Assembly: GCA_965183885.1 (NCBI GenBank)
Contig: OZ238992.1
Span: forward strand, 682,001-746,000
From: UWMA-0277 sp965183885
GTDB lineage: Bacteria > Bacteroidota > Bacteroidia > Flavobacteriales > BACL11
DNA length: 64,000 nucleotides
Direction: 5' to 3'
Part shown: positions 1 to 10,900 of the stretch, one piece after another
How positions within the stretch are numbered: the stretch's first letter is position 1
Layout: each line of letters begins with the position of its first letter
The notes under the pieces: generated by a model
Told to the model about the DNA's origin: nothing
The model's database searches: none
The model's input: only the letters and a program-made list of their open reading frames with translations
Position numbers and translations under genes: made by a program

Positions 1-726
1 ATTGTTCGTTTTGCTGAAAAATCAGTTAAATCACAAGGAGATATGGATGAAGAGTTCCACTTAGAGCATATTGGAACAGGACTAATGCAAACTGCTGAGC
101 TTTCAGTATTAGAAGCAAATAAAGAAGTTGTGAAGTTTGGAAAAATCACAGCTAGATTATTTGATATGATTCCTGCATTAATGAAGGAAACTGATGATAA
201 GAAATTTGGAAAACAAATGGCTCGTATCCGTAAATATGAAGATATTACTGATAGAATGGAAGTAGAAATTGCTGACTACTTAGCTAAAGCTTCACAAGGA
301 GAAATGAGTGATTTAGCTTCAACTAAAGTAAGAAGTATGATTTCAATGATTAATGATATGGAGCGTATTGGAGATATTTGCTACCAACTTTCTATCACTA
401 TTGAAAGAAAGAATGAGCAAAAAGCCTACTTTACTCCAGAGCTTAGAACAAGCTTAGAAGAAATGGTTAAAGAAGTACAAAAAGCTTTAGACATTATGAA
501 CAAGAACTTAGATTCAGATTATTCTCAAGTATCAATGACAGATGCTAATGAAGCTGAACTTGTTATTAATAAAATGAGAGATAAGTTAAGAAAAGAGTAC
601 TTACAGAAAATTGAAAAAGGAGAGTTCAAAATCCAAACTGGTATGATTTACAATAACCTAATCCATTCTTTAGAAAAGGTTGGAGATCATATCCACAATA
701 TTACTGAAGCAATTACAGGAAACTAA
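1..726 (+). CDS. Na/Pi cotransporter family protein, C-terminal PhoU-like domain (5' partial)
   Basis: The reading frame is open from the first base, so this is the 3' end of a longer gene rather than a gene starting at the ATG at 43. The visible part is an all-helical PhoU-like regulatory domain (FHLEHIGTGLM near its start, then two helical repeats with the acidic MERIGDICYQL and LEKVGDHIHNI motifs typical of PhoU helices). In the Bacteroidota this domain usually follows the membrane part of a Na+/phosphate symporter (NptA family), which would lie to the left of the window. The next gene is a porin, and the two may work together in phosphate uptake. That functional link is inferred from order only. 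The family call is fairly safe; the transporter half is not visible. Confidence 0.8.
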   Translation: MVRFAEKSVKSQGDMDEEFHLEHIGTGLMQTAELSVLEANKEVVKFGKITARLFDMIPALMKETDDKKFGKQMARIRKYEDITDRMEVEIADYLAKASQGEMSDLASTKVRSMISMINDMERIGDICYQLSITIERKNEQKAYFTPELRTSLEEMVKEVQKALDIMNKNLDSDYSQVSMTDANEAELVINKMRDKLRKEYLQKIEKGEFKIQTGMIYNNLIHSLEKVGDHIHNITEAITGN

Positions 727-730
727 ACTT

Positions 731-777
731 TTAAAATAAGCTTAAGTGTAACAAATGTTACCTTTGGCTTATTTTAA
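731..777 (+). terminator. Intercistronic long hairpin after the Na/Pi gene
   Basis: An exact 11-bp inverted repeat (731-741 and 767-777, GCTTATTTTAA on the right arm) encloses a smaller hairpin GTAAC-AAAT-GTTAC. It lies 4 nt after the stop codon and 41 nt before the porin gene. It is probably a terminator or an attenuating processing hairpin between the two genes. No long T-run follows directly, so full termination is uncertain. Confidence 0.55.
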
Positions 778-817
778 AGCTATTTTATTTGCATTATAAA
801 TTAAACAACAAAACAAA

Positions 818-1789
818 ATGAAAAAAACAATTTTAGTAGCAATCGCATTTTTAAGCCTAAGCTTTGTAAATGCACAAGAAGGAAAACCATCAGTAAAAGT
901 ATTCTCAAACTTCAATTATGATTTATCAGCTGAAGAAGGAGAAACGGCTTTTAAAGAGTTTGAAATTAAAAGGGCTTACCTTGGTTATGGATATAAGTTT
1001 GATGATAAATTTTCTGCAAAAGTTACTTTTGATGTAGGAAACAATGATGGTGGAAGTGCTTATACTGCTTTCTTAAAAATTGCATCTTTAACTTGGAAAA
1101 CAACAGACAACTTAATAGTTAACTTTGGACAAATAGGGACAAAGAACTTCAAGTTCATGGAAAAAGCTTGGGGAAGAAGATATGTTGCTAAAGCAGTACA
1201 AGACAAATATAAGTGGGCTAGCTCTGCTGACGTAGGAGTTAGCGCTGACTATAGAATAATGGACAACTTAACTGTGGATGCTCAAGTATTAAACGGTGAA
1301 GGGTATAAAAAAAGCCAATCTGCTGAGGGGAAATTCAGAGGAGGGTTTGGTATTACTTATACTTTAGGTGACAGAGTTGCATTAAGAGTACACCATGATG
1401 TAATGCCAAGAACTACTTATGGAGATAATGATGCCTCACAAGAAATTACTGCTTTTGCTCTTGCCTACAAAGGAAAGAACTTTAATTTAGGTGCTGAGAA
1501 AAACATTATGCAAAATGCTGGTAATACAGTTGATTTAGAGAAGTCATTATTTGCTGTTTACGGTACTTATAACATAAATGACAAATACGCTGTATTTGGA
1601 AGGTATGATGATGTAGCTTCAACTGATGATTGGAATATTGCTAAAGATGGTGCATTTACATTGTTTGGTATAGAAAGAAAAATGACCAAAGGAGTTACTA
1701 TGGCTATAAACATGCAAAGCTGGACTGGAGCTGCTGAAGGTTCAGAAGCTGAAGGAACATTATTCTTAAATCTTGAGTACAAGTTCTAG
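818..1789 (+). CDS. Porin, phosphate-selective porin O/P-like outer membrane beta-barrel
   Basis: A 323-residue outer membrane protein. Residues 1-19 form a signal peptide ending ...SFVNAQ. The rest alternates short amphipathic strands rich in aromatic girdle residues, and the chain ends in ...LEYKF with a terminal Phe, as barrel proteins do. The early segment FEIKRAYLGYGYKFDDKFSA matches the start of porins of the OprO/OprP type in Bacteroidota. It would allow anions, probably phosphate, to cross the outer membrane, which suits its place behind a Na/Pi cotransporter. Substrate is inferred from context. A strong terminator follows at 1812. Confidence 0.75.
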   Translation: MKKTILVAIAFLSLSFVNAQEGKPSVKVFSNFNYDLSAEEGETAFKEFEIKRAYLGYGYKFDDKFSAKVTFDVGNNDGGSAYTAFLKIASLTWKTTDNLIVNFGQIGTKNFKFMEKAWGRRYVAKAVQDKYKWASSADVGVSADYRIMDNLTVDAQVLNGEGYKKSQSAEGKFRGGFGITYTLGDRVALRVHHDVMPRTTYGDNDASQEITAFALAYKGKNFNLGAEKNIMQNAGNTVDLEKSLFAVYGTYNINDKYAVFGRYDDVASTDDWNIAKDGAFTLFGIERKMTKGVTMAINMQSWTGAAEGSEAEGTLFLNLEYKF

Positions 1790-1811
1790 AAATTAACAAC
1801 CCCCTACTAAT

Positions 1812-1845
1812 AAAAGGCAATACTATAATGGTATTGCCTTTTTTT
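1812..1845 (+). terminator. Rho-independent terminator of the porin gene
   Basis: A 12-bp perfect stem (AAAAGGCAATAC at 1812-1823, complement at 1831-1842) with a 7-nt loop, running into a T-run. Confidence 0.9.
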
Positions 1846-1852
1846 ATTGGCT

Positions 1853-1860
1853 TAGTTTTG
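1853..1860 (+). promoter_or_regulatory. TAnnTTTG promoter box, near-leaderless
   Basis: TAGTTTTG, with only 4 nt between the box and the ATG at 1865. A TTG 16 nt upstream (1834-1836) may be the -33 element, though it overlaps the porin terminator. Transcription would begin at or next to the start codon. Confidence 0.65.
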
Positions 1861-1864
1861 CATT

Positions 1865-2845
1865 ATGCAAGAGCCCTTAGTAAAACAAATATTTAATATT
1901 CAAAACCAAGAAGATTTTGAAAGACTAACATTTGAGGTTTTCCACTACCAAATGGAACATAATCCTATCTATGGCGCTTATGCTTCTTTAATCCTGAAAG
2001 GAAGAATTCCTAAAACTATAAATGAAATTCCATTTTTACCAATTGATTTTTTTAAAACTGAGCAAATTATTTGCCAAGGACAAGGTATAGCTGATATCTT
2101 TTTAAGTAGTGGTACAACAGGAAATCAAAGTAAACACTTAGTAGCAAATCTTGACCTCTATAAACAATCATATTTAAGCAGTTTTAAGCAGTTTTATGGC
2201 AACATAGAGGAATATTGCATATTAGCACTACTTCCTTCTTATTTAGAGCGTGAAGGCTCATCACTCATCTATATGATTGATGATTTAATAAGCCAAAGCA
2301 AACACCCTAAAAGTGGATTCTACTTAGACAATCTAAGTGAGTTAGCAGCCACCCTTAAAGAGCTAGAAAGTAAAGGTCAAAAAACAATACTCTTTGGAGT
2401 AACCTATGCCTTAATTGATTTAGCAATGCAACATCCACAGCACCTCCAACACAGTATTATCATGGAAACAGGAGGAATGAAAGGGAAAAGAAAGGAGCTC
2501 TTAAAAGAAGAAGTACATAATATACTTCAAGCAGCATTCAATACTAAAAGCATTCACTCAGAATACGGAATGACAGAGCTATTAAGTCAGGGCTATTCTA
2601 AAGGAGAAAATATCTTTAATGCACCACCTTGGATGAAAGTACTCATAAGAGATGTAAATGATCCTTTATCCATTATTGAAAGTAATAAAACAGGAGGCAT
2701 TAATATTATTGACTTAGCAAATATCTATTCCTGCCCATTTATTGCTACACAAGACCTAGGAAAAACATTTGGAAACAATAGCTTTTCAGTACTTGGGCGT
2801 TTTACTAATGCTGATACAAGAGGTTGTAATTTACTTATTCAATGA
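1865..2845 (+). CDS. LuxE-like acyl-protein synthetase / acyltransferase
   Basis: A 326-residue protein of the LuxE/adenylate-forming type. It carries the nucleotide-binding loop FLSSGTTGNQSKH (about residues 79-91) and the downstream motif HSEYGMTELLSQGYS (about 236-250), equivalent to the ATP-contact motif of acyl-adenylating enzymes. It is much shorter than full acyl-CoA ligases, as LuxE family members are. It probably activates a carboxylate as the adenylate; the substrate is unknown. The start follows a promoter box by 4 nt and no Shine-Dalgarno is visible. The next gene overlaps it by 4 nt (ATGA), so the two are translationally coupled. Confidence 0.75.
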   Translation: MQEPLVKQIFNIQNQEDFERLTFEVFHYQMEHNPIYGAYASLILKGRIPKTINEIPFLPIDFFKTEQIICQGQGIADIFLSSGTTGNQSKHLVANLDLYKQSYLSSFKQFYGNIEEYCILALLPSYLEREGSSLIYMIDDLISQSKHPKSGFYLDNLSELAATLKELESKGQKTILFGVTYALIDLAMQHPQHLQHSIIMETGGMKGKRKELLKEEVHNILQAAFNTKSIHSEYGMTELLSQGYSKGENIFNAPPWMKVLIRDVNDPLSIIESNKTGGINIIDLANIYSCPFIATQDLGKTFGNNSFSVLGRFTNADTRGCNLLIQ

Positions 2846-3345
2846 AAATAAGAAAAGCACAAATTAACGATTTAGAGAACATCATGAAGATGTACAAATC
2901 TTGTGTGGATGGAATGCTAAAAAACGGAATAGATCAATGGGACACTACTTATCCTAATACAACAATAATTACCCAAGACCTAAATGCTAAAAGCTATTAT
3001 GTTCTTGAGCAAGACAATGAAATTATTGGAGGAATAAATATAGACCAAGAACAAGACCCTACTTATTTAACTATTAATTGGAAAGATAAGAGCAATCAAT
3101 TTTTAGTAGTTCATAGGCTTGGGGTAAAACAAGAATATTGGAGTAAAGGAATAGGAAAAGCATTAATGCTTTTTACAGAAGAACTTGTAAAACAGAAAAA
3201 GCTAAACGCAATCCGACTTGATACTTATAGTGGAAACCCAAAAGCAATGCAGTTTTATATAAGTTTAGGGTATAAGAAATTAGGTGCTATCAATCTTAAA
3301 CCTAAAAAAGACAAGTACTATTGCTTTGAGAAAAGCATAAACTAA
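2842..3345 (+). CDS. GNAT family N-acetyltransferase
   Basis: A 167-residue acetyltransferase of the GNAT fold. The acetyl-CoA binding motif is seen as HRLGVKQEYWSKGIGKALM (about residues 93-111, Q/RxxGxG/A type), followed by the C-terminal NPKAMQFYISLGYKKLG helix-strand that is standard for the family. It overlaps the LuxE-like gene by 4 nt and is probably cotranscribed. The acceptor substrate cannot be told from sequence. Confidence 0.85.
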   Translation: MKIRKAQINDLENIMKMYKSCVDGMLKNGIDQWDTTYPNTTIITQDLNAKSYYVLEQDNEIIGGINIDQEQDPTYLTINWKDKSNQFLVVHRLGVKQEYWSKGIGKALMLFTEELVKQKKLNAIRLDTYSGNPKAMQFYISLGYKKLGAINLKPKKDKYYCFEKSIN

Positions 3346-3375
3346 TTATCTTAAAATAGAAGTAAACAGATTTAT

Positions 3376-3567
3376 TTAGCCACGCTCTACAACAATAACC
3401 TTGGCACCTTTAAAATGTACCTTAATTTTTTCGCCACACCCACCAGCACTAACCTTATGTGTTATTTTTCTTATTTCCATTTTATCCCCATAAAAATTTA
3501 TCATAGGAATAAAACTACCTTCGCAATATGGACAAACTATTTGCTCCATTAACATCATTACTTTCAT
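3376..3567 (-). CDS. Small Cys-containing hypothetical protein
   Basis: A 63-residue protein not recognised. It has a CPYC motif near the N terminus and a GGCG motif in the second half, so three cysteines that could take part in metal binding; only one CxxC is complete, so a classical zinc ribbon is not shown. Several in-frame starts exist close together (Met 1, 4, 5, 7); MEQIVCPYC at 3549 is as plausible as 3567. A TAnnTTTG box at 3596-3603 lies 28 nt upstream of the longer start, which supports a real gene. It converges on the GNAT gene 30 nt away. Confidence 0.5.
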   Translation of the reverse strand: MKVMMLMEQIVCPYCEGSFIPMINFYGDKMEIRKITHKVSAGGCGEKIKVHFKGAKVIVVERG

Positions 3568-3595
3568 ATTCTCAATTATAATTTTTTGTATATTC

Positions 3596-3603
3596 CAAAG
3601 CTA
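3596..3603 (-). promoter_or_regulatory. TAnnTTTG box for the small Cys protein
   Basis: Minus-strand TAGCTTTG, 28 nt before the start codon at 3567. Confidence 0.5.
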
Positions 3604-3654
3604 CTAAAAATAATTTAGATTAATTTAGAAACAATTCTATTTAACTAAGAAGCA

Positions 3655-3690
3655 TAAAAAAAAGTCCTAGCAATTTGCTAGGACTTTTTT
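3655..3690 (-). terminator. Bidirectional terminator of the adhesin-OmpA operon
   Basis: The stem AAAGTCCTAGC/GCTAGGACTTT (arms 3661-3671 and 3677-3687), with A-runs and T-runs on both sides, lies about 20 bp past the stop codon of the OmpA-family gene. Confidence 0.9.
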
Positions 3691-3710
3691 AAATTTAAGG
3701 TTTACTATTA

Positions 3711-4883
3711 TTATTTAGTAATAATAATTTCAACTCTTCTGTTAAGTTGTTTGTTGTTCTCATTATCATTTGGCACAAAAGGAGCTGACTCACCTTTGTA
3801 GTCCATAGTCAATCTGAAAGCTTCTATACCAGAATTAGTAATATACTTAATTACTGACTCAGCTCTTCTTTTTGATAATTTATTGTTATGTTCATCACTT
3901 GCATCAGAGTCAGAATAACCAACTACAAGAGCAGTCCATGATGGATATTTCTTCATATAAGAAACTAAATCATCTAAAGCAGGGTAAGCAGTAATATCAA
4001 TAGCATCGCTATCTGCTTCAAAGAATAAACGACTTCTTAAGTTATCTGTAATTGTACTTGCTGCAGTAAAGTCAGTATTTTCTAAAGCAATTCTCTGAGC
4101 CTCTAAATCAGCAATACGTTGCTCCATTTCGTCTAATATAGAATTTACTTTATCACACTCGTCTTTACATGCTTTGTTTGCATCTGTTAAAGTAGACTTC
4201 ATTTCTTCAAACTTAACCTCTGAATCATCAGCAGGAATACTACCAATAATATAACTAACCCCTACAGAAGTATGTAAAAACACATCGCTTCCTGCTCTAG
4301 AATGCCAATCATCAGCATCAAAACCATTATCAAATACACGCTCATAAGAAGCATCAAAATTAACTGCCCAATGGTTATTAATAGCATACTCAGCACCTAA
4401 AGCCATATTAGATTTTATTGCATCTGACTCTAAAATATTATCAGTTGCATCATCTAGAGCTAGGAATAATTCAGAACTATAAGTAATAACTCCAAAACCT
4501 AAACGACCATAAGTTACAAGCTTATCATTAAGTTTAAAAAGGTTTAATCTTGAAGATAGGTTGTACTGTGAGTAATCTCCTTCATAATAAAGCTGATCGT
4601 TTTTACCGTAGATACTCCCTTTACCCCAGTTTGCCCCTATAGAGAATGAAGGTGTTACAGCGTAGTTTAAAGATGCTAAGAATGAAAAACGAGCATCACT
4701 CATATCACTACTCATATCAGGTGAATTCTGATCAACATCATATTTAGGAGAGTTGATATCGTAAACAGTACCGTAGTTAAAGCCTACAGATAGTTTTCCT
4801 GATTCAACTAAACCTGGATTGAAGGTTTGCGATACTGCCAATAAAGGCAGCACGCTCAAAAGGGTTATAATAATCTTTTTCAT
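3711..4883 (-). CDS. OmpA-family outer membrane protein (beta-barrel plus peptidoglycan-binding domain)
   Basis: A 390-residue protein. The signal peptide ends ...LLAVSQ (residues 1-19). Residues about 20-215 look like an eight-stranded OmpA barrel. Residues about 222-270 form a helical, Cys-containing (ACKDECDK) coiled-coil linker. Residues about 280-390 are the OmpA C-terminal domain, with NNKLSKRRAESVIKYI and NKQLNRRVEI; these hold the Arg and Asn positions used to grip peptidoglycan. The gene starts 21 bp after the stop codon of the giant adhesin, with a terminator behind it and no promoter box in the gap, so the two are probably one operon. It may anchor or assist the adhesin at the cell surface. 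That role is inferred from position; the domain call is secure. Confidence 0.85.
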   Translation of the reverse strand: MKKIIITLLSVLPLLAVSQTFNPGLVESGKLSVGFNYGTVYDINSPKYDVDQNSPDMSSDMSDARFSFLASLNYAVTPSFSIGANWGKGSIYGKNDQLYYEGDYSQYNLSSRLNLFKLNDKLVTYGRLGFGVITYSSELFLALDDATDNILESDAIKSNMALGAEYAINNHWAVNFDASYERVFDNGFDADDWHSRAGSDVFLHTSVGVSYIIGSIPADDSEVKFEEMKSTLTDANKACKDECDKVNSILDEMEQRIADLEAQRIALENTDFTAASTITDNLRSRLFFEADSDAIDITAYPALDDLVSYMKKYPSWTALVVGYSDSDASDEHNNKLSKRRAESVIKYITNSGIEAFRLTMDYKGESAPFVPNDNENNKQLNRRVEIIITK

Positions 4884-4904
4884 ATTAATTTATTATTAGT
4901 GTTA

Positions 4905-7900
4905 TTATTGTTTAATTAATGATTGGTTCCATACGTTACCATCAGTGTAGCGTACAATTACTCTGTATATACCTTCGCTATAAGTAGTCATATCTATTGC
5001 AGTTTTGTTAACGTTTAACTCTTTAACATCATAAGTATATACCATTCTACCTCTGTAGTCGTATACTTCAACTGCATAATCTACACCTAATTCTGCTGGT
5101 GTTTGTAAGAACACTACATCTCTTGATGGATTAGGATAAAGATTGAACTCTGCTAATAAAGCTTCATCAATAGCAGTTGGCCCAACACCTCCAATTGATA
5201 TACCTTCAGAAACACTAGTACATCCACTTACATTACTTACAACTACTGTATACCAACCTGCTTGAGTAAAGTTATAAGTTGATGAAGTTGCTCCAGCTAT
5301 TGCCTGACCTGAATTATACCACTGGTATGAAGTATAAGTTGCATTTGTTACTTCTAAAGTAGTAGCAAATGTTTGCGTAATTATTGGAGTAAGTGGTGAC
5401 GCATTAATTGTTAGGTTTAATGTCGCTGTACTATCACATCCATTAGCATTAGTAGTATTGTAAGTATATACTCCACTTAATGTATATGGAATTCCATTCC
5501 AAGTATAAGTATCACACGCTGTAACAGTTGTAGTTGAAGAAGTTGCTGTATTAATTGTTAATACTAAACTATCAACGATAGGACAACCTGCTGGTGTAAC
5601 ACTTGTATTAACATAAGTACCACTTGTAGTATACGTCATTCCATTCCAAGTATAAGAATCACAAGCTGTAACTACTACACTTGATGATAAAGAATGATTA
5701 ACTGTTAAGTGAAGTGTAGCTGTACTATCACAACCTGCTGCATTTGTAGTGTTGTAAGTATACGTACCACTAGTTGTATAAGTATTACCATTCCAAATGT
5801 ACTCATCACAAACTGTAGCTGTACTTACAGATGAAGAAGTATTAGAAATAGTTAAGTTCAATGTAGCTGTACTATCACAACCTGCTGCATTAGTAGTAGT
5901 GTATATGTAAGTACCACTAGTTGCATAAGTATTACCATTCCAAGTATAAGTATCACAAGCAACTACATCCTCAGTTGATGAAGAAGTATTGTTAATAGTT
6001 AATACTAAGCTATCAATATCAGAACAACCAACTGCATTTACTGTATTGTGAGTATAGATACCACTTACTACATAAGTAACTCCATTCCAAGTATAGTCAT
6101 CACAAGCTGTAACTGATACACTTGATGTTACAGAGTAATTAATAGTTAAGTTAAGTGTAGCCGTACTATCACAACCTGCTGCATTAGTAGTATTATAAGT
6201 ATAAGTACCACCTGTAGTATAAGTTACTCCATTCCATACATAACTATTACAAGCTGATACAGTATTAGTAGAACTAGTACTATTATCTATTGTTAAGTTA
6301 AGTGTAGCTGTACTATCACAACCTGCTGTATTAGTAGTAGTGTAAATGTAAGTACCACTAGTTGCATAAGTATTACCATTCCAAGTATAAGTATCACAAG
6401 CTGTAACATTGTCTGTTGATGAAGTACTAGTGTTAATTGTTAATACTAAACTATCAACGATAGGACAACCTGCTGGTGTAACACTTACATTAGTATAAGT
6501 TCCACTTGTAGTATAAGTCATTCCATTCCAAGTATAATCGTCACAAGCTGTAACTGATGTGCTTGAAGAAACTGAATTATTAATACTTAAGTTTAATGTA
6601 GCTGTACTATCACAACCTACTGCATTAAGTGTAGTGTAAGTATATACTCCACTTGTAGTATAAGTCATTCCATTCCAGGTATAATCGTCACAAGCTGTAA
6701 CTGATGTACTTGAAGTTGAAGGCGTATTAATTGTTAAGTTAAGTGTAGCTGTACTATCACAACCTACTGCATTAAGTGTAGCGTAAGTATATACTCCACT
6801 TAAAGTATAAGTAACACTATTCCAAGTATAAGAAGGTGTACAAACCACAACTGTTTGTGAACTTAATGAACTATTAAGTATTGTTAAATCTAAGAATACA
6901 ATACTATCACATCCTGATGCTGACACTAAAGTATCGCTTGCAGTAGCACTTGATCTGTAAATTACACTATCAATCCAAATATACTCATCACAAGCAACTA
7001 TTGTTTGTGTTGAAGTAATTGCTACTGGCTCAGATACTGTAACAGCTGCTGTTGTAAATGAACATCCATTAGCATCTGTTACTGTTGCAGTATAAGTTCC
7101 TGCAAGTAAACCTGTAGCTGTAGCTCCAGTTTGTCCATCACTCCATAAGTAACTAGGTGAGCCAGTACCTCCTGTTGCTGTTACTGTTGCTGTACCATCA
7201 GCTGCTCCGTTACAAATAGCATCTGTAGCTGTAGCTGTAGCTGTAACCATTGTTGCTGGCTCAGTAATTGTAGCTGAAGATGAAACTGAACATCCATTAG
7301 CATCAGTTACTGTACAAGTATAAGTTCCTGCTGACAATCCTGTTACTGTACTTGCTGTTGCTCCAGAAATTGGAGTTCCACCATTGTACCATTGGTAAGA
7401 AGCGTAAGGTGTAATACCTCCTAAAGCTGATACTGTTGCAATACCATCTGAACCTCCTGCACAACTTACATCAACAGTATTAACTGTAGTAAGGTATAAA
7501 GGTGCTGGGTCAATTAAGATAGCTGTTGCTGTTCCAGTACATCCATTATCATCAGTAATAGTACAAGTATAGTTACCTGCTCCTAATATTGCTCCTGTTG
7601 CTGCATTAGTGTTTACTGTAATTCCAGTATTTGCATCATTAACCCATAAGTAAGAAACATAATTTCCTGAACCTCCTGTTGCTGTTACTGTTGCTGATGC
7701 ATCAGTAGTACCATTACAACTAAGAGGAGTAGTTGCTACTGTAGCTAAAATCACTGATGGCTCAGTTATTGAATCAGATACTGTAGTAGTACATCCATTT
7801 GCGTCAGTTACTATACAAGTATATGTTCCTGCTACTAAACCTGTAGCTGTAGCTGTAGTTTGAGCAGCAGCATCATCCCATAGGTATGTGAAACCAACAC

Positions 7901-10900
7901 CACCATTTGCTGTCATTGTACCATCATTAGCTCCATTACAAGTAACATCAGTAGTTGAAACCGTTAAGGCTACAGCAGTATTAATTGTTAAGTTTAATGT
8001 TGCTACACTATCACAACCATTAGCATTAGTTGAAGCAAAGGTATATACTCCACTAGCAGTATAAGTTGTTCCGTTCCAAGTATAATCATCACAAGCTGTA
8101 ATATTAGTTGTTGAAGTAGAAGAACTATTAATTGTTAGGTTTAATGTTGCTACACTATCACAACCATTAGCATTAGTACTTGCATAAGTATAAATACCAC
8201 TGCTAATATAAGTAGTTCCATTCCAAGTATAAGTATCACAAGCCGAAACTGTACTTGATGAAGCAGAAGCGCTATTAATTGTTAATACTAAGCTATCAGT
8301 ATTTGTACAACCACCTGCATTAGTAGTTACATGAGTATAAGTACCACTTGTAGTATAAGTAGTTCCGTTCCATGAATAACTATCACAAGCTGAAGCTGAC
8401 ATGCTAGATGAAGTACTGTTGTTAATTGTTAAATTAAGTGTTGCAGTACTATCACAACCTGCAGCGTTAGTAGTTGTATAGGTATGTGCTCCACTTGTAG
8501 TATAAGTAAGACCATTCCATAAGTAACTATCACAAGCTGTAACATTAGTTGTTGAAGTAGAAGCACTATTAATTGTTAAGTTTAATGTTGCTGTACTATC
8601 ACATCCTACAGCGTTAGTTGTAGTATAAGTATAAATACCACTAGCTGTATAAGTAGTTCCATTCCATAAATAACTTCCACAAGCAGTAGCAATATTAGAT
8701 GAAGTTGAAGAACTATTAATTGTTAAGTTTAATGTTGCTACACTATCACAACCATTAGCTGCTGTAGTTGCAAAAGTATAAGTTCCAGTTGTAACGTACC
8801 ATAATCCATTCCAGCTATAGCTATCACAAGCAGTTACTGTTGACGATGAAGTTATAGCAGTTGGTTCAGCTACTGTTACTGCAGTTGAACTTGCTGTACA
8901 TCCATTTGCATCAGTTACTGTACAAGTATAGTTACCTGCTGATAAACCAGAAATTGCAGCTGTTGTTTGAACAGGAGTAGTATCCCATGAATAAGTATAA
9001 GCTGCTGTTCCTCCAGACACTGTTGCTGTTGCTGTTCCATCAGAAACACCATTACAAGTCATATCAGTTGCTACTGCCGAAGCAGTTAAAGCTGTTGGCT
9101 CAGTTATAGTAAAGCTTGTTGTTCCTGTTACGGTACAACTATTACTTTCTGTTACTGTTACTGTATAAGTACCAGCAACTAAGTTAGCAATATCTTCAGT
9201 TGTTTCACCATTACTCCAAGAGTAAGTATATGATCCACTTCCTCCAGTTACTCCAAAGTCAATTGAACCAGTAGTACCACCATTACATGAAACATTAGTA
9301 ATTGTTCCACTAGCAACTACTACTGCTGGTTCAGTTACTGTAAAGCTAGTAACACCAGCTACAGCACATCCATTGCTTTCAATTACTGTTACTGTATAAG
9401 TTCCTGGAGACAAACCACTAATATCTTCAGTTATTGCTCCTTGAGAGAATCCATCAGTCCATGAGTAAGTGTAAGATCCACTTCCTCCAACTACAGTTAA
9501 GTCAATTCCTCCATTATAAGGAGCTCCATTACATGAAACATTAGTAATTACACCACTTGAAACTACTAATGCTGGCTCAACTACAGTTGCTGATGCCGTT
9601 GTTACACATCCATTAGCATCACTAACAGTACAAATATATGTTCCTGCTGATAAGCCTGTTGCTACTGCTGTAGTTTGTCCATCACTCCATAGGTAAGAAT
9701 ATGTAGTAACTCCTCCAGCACCAGTTACAGTTGCTGTTCCATCAGATACTCCATTACATGTCATATCAGTAGAAGTTGCTGAAGCAGATAAAGCTGTTGG
9801 TTCTGTAACTGTGAAACTTGTTGTTCCTGTTACTGTACAACCATTACTCTCCGTTACTGTTACTGTATATGTTCCTGCTGCTAAAGTTGAAATATCTTCT
9901 GTTGTTGCTGTATAAGATGCTCCATCACTCCAAGCATAAGTATAAGGAGATGTTCCTCCTGTTACTGTTAAATCAATACTACCAGTTGAATTACCATTAC
10001 AATCTACATCTGTAATTATTCCTGATACTGAAGCAACTGCTGGTTCAACCACAGTAGCTGATGCTGTTGTAGTACATCCATTAGCATCTGTTACTGTTAC
10101 ATTATATGTTCCTGCTGCTAAACCTGTTGCTGTTGCAGTAGTTTGTGCAGAAGCATCATCCCATAAGTAAGTATAAGCTGTTGTTCCTCCTGCTACTGTA
10201 ACTGTTGCAGTACCATCAGATACTCCATTACAAGACATATCCGTTGCAACTGCTGTAGCAGATAAAGTAATTGGCTCTGCAACTATGAAACTTGTTGTTC
10301 CTGTTACTGTACAACCATTACTCTCTGTTACTGTTACTGTATATGTTCCTGCTGCTAAAGTTGAAATATCTTCTGTTGTTGCTGTATAAGATGCTCCATC
10401 ACTCCAAGCATAAGTATAAGAAGATGAACCTCCTGTTACTGTAATATCAATACTACCAGTTGAATTACCATTACAATCTACATCTGTAATTACTCCGGCA
10501 GCTAAAACAACTGCTGGCTCAGTTACTACTGTTGATGCTGTTGTAGTACATCCATTAGCGTCTGTTACTGTTACATTATATGTTCCTGCTGCTAAACCTG
10601 TTGCTGTTGCTGTAGTTTGTGCAGAAGCATCATCCCATAAGTAAGTATAAGCTGTTGTTCCTCCTGCTGGAGTTACAGTTGCTGTACCATCAGTACCAGC
10701 ATTACAACTTGCTGCTGTCATTGCTGCTGTAGCTGTTAAAGTAGTTGGCTCTGCAACTGTGAAACTTGTTGTTCCTGTTACTGTACAACCATTACTCTCT
10801 GTTACTGTTACTGTATATGTTCCTGCTGCTAAAGTTGAAATATCTTCTGTTGTTGCTGTATAAGATGCTCCATCACTCCAAGCATAAATATAAGAAGATG

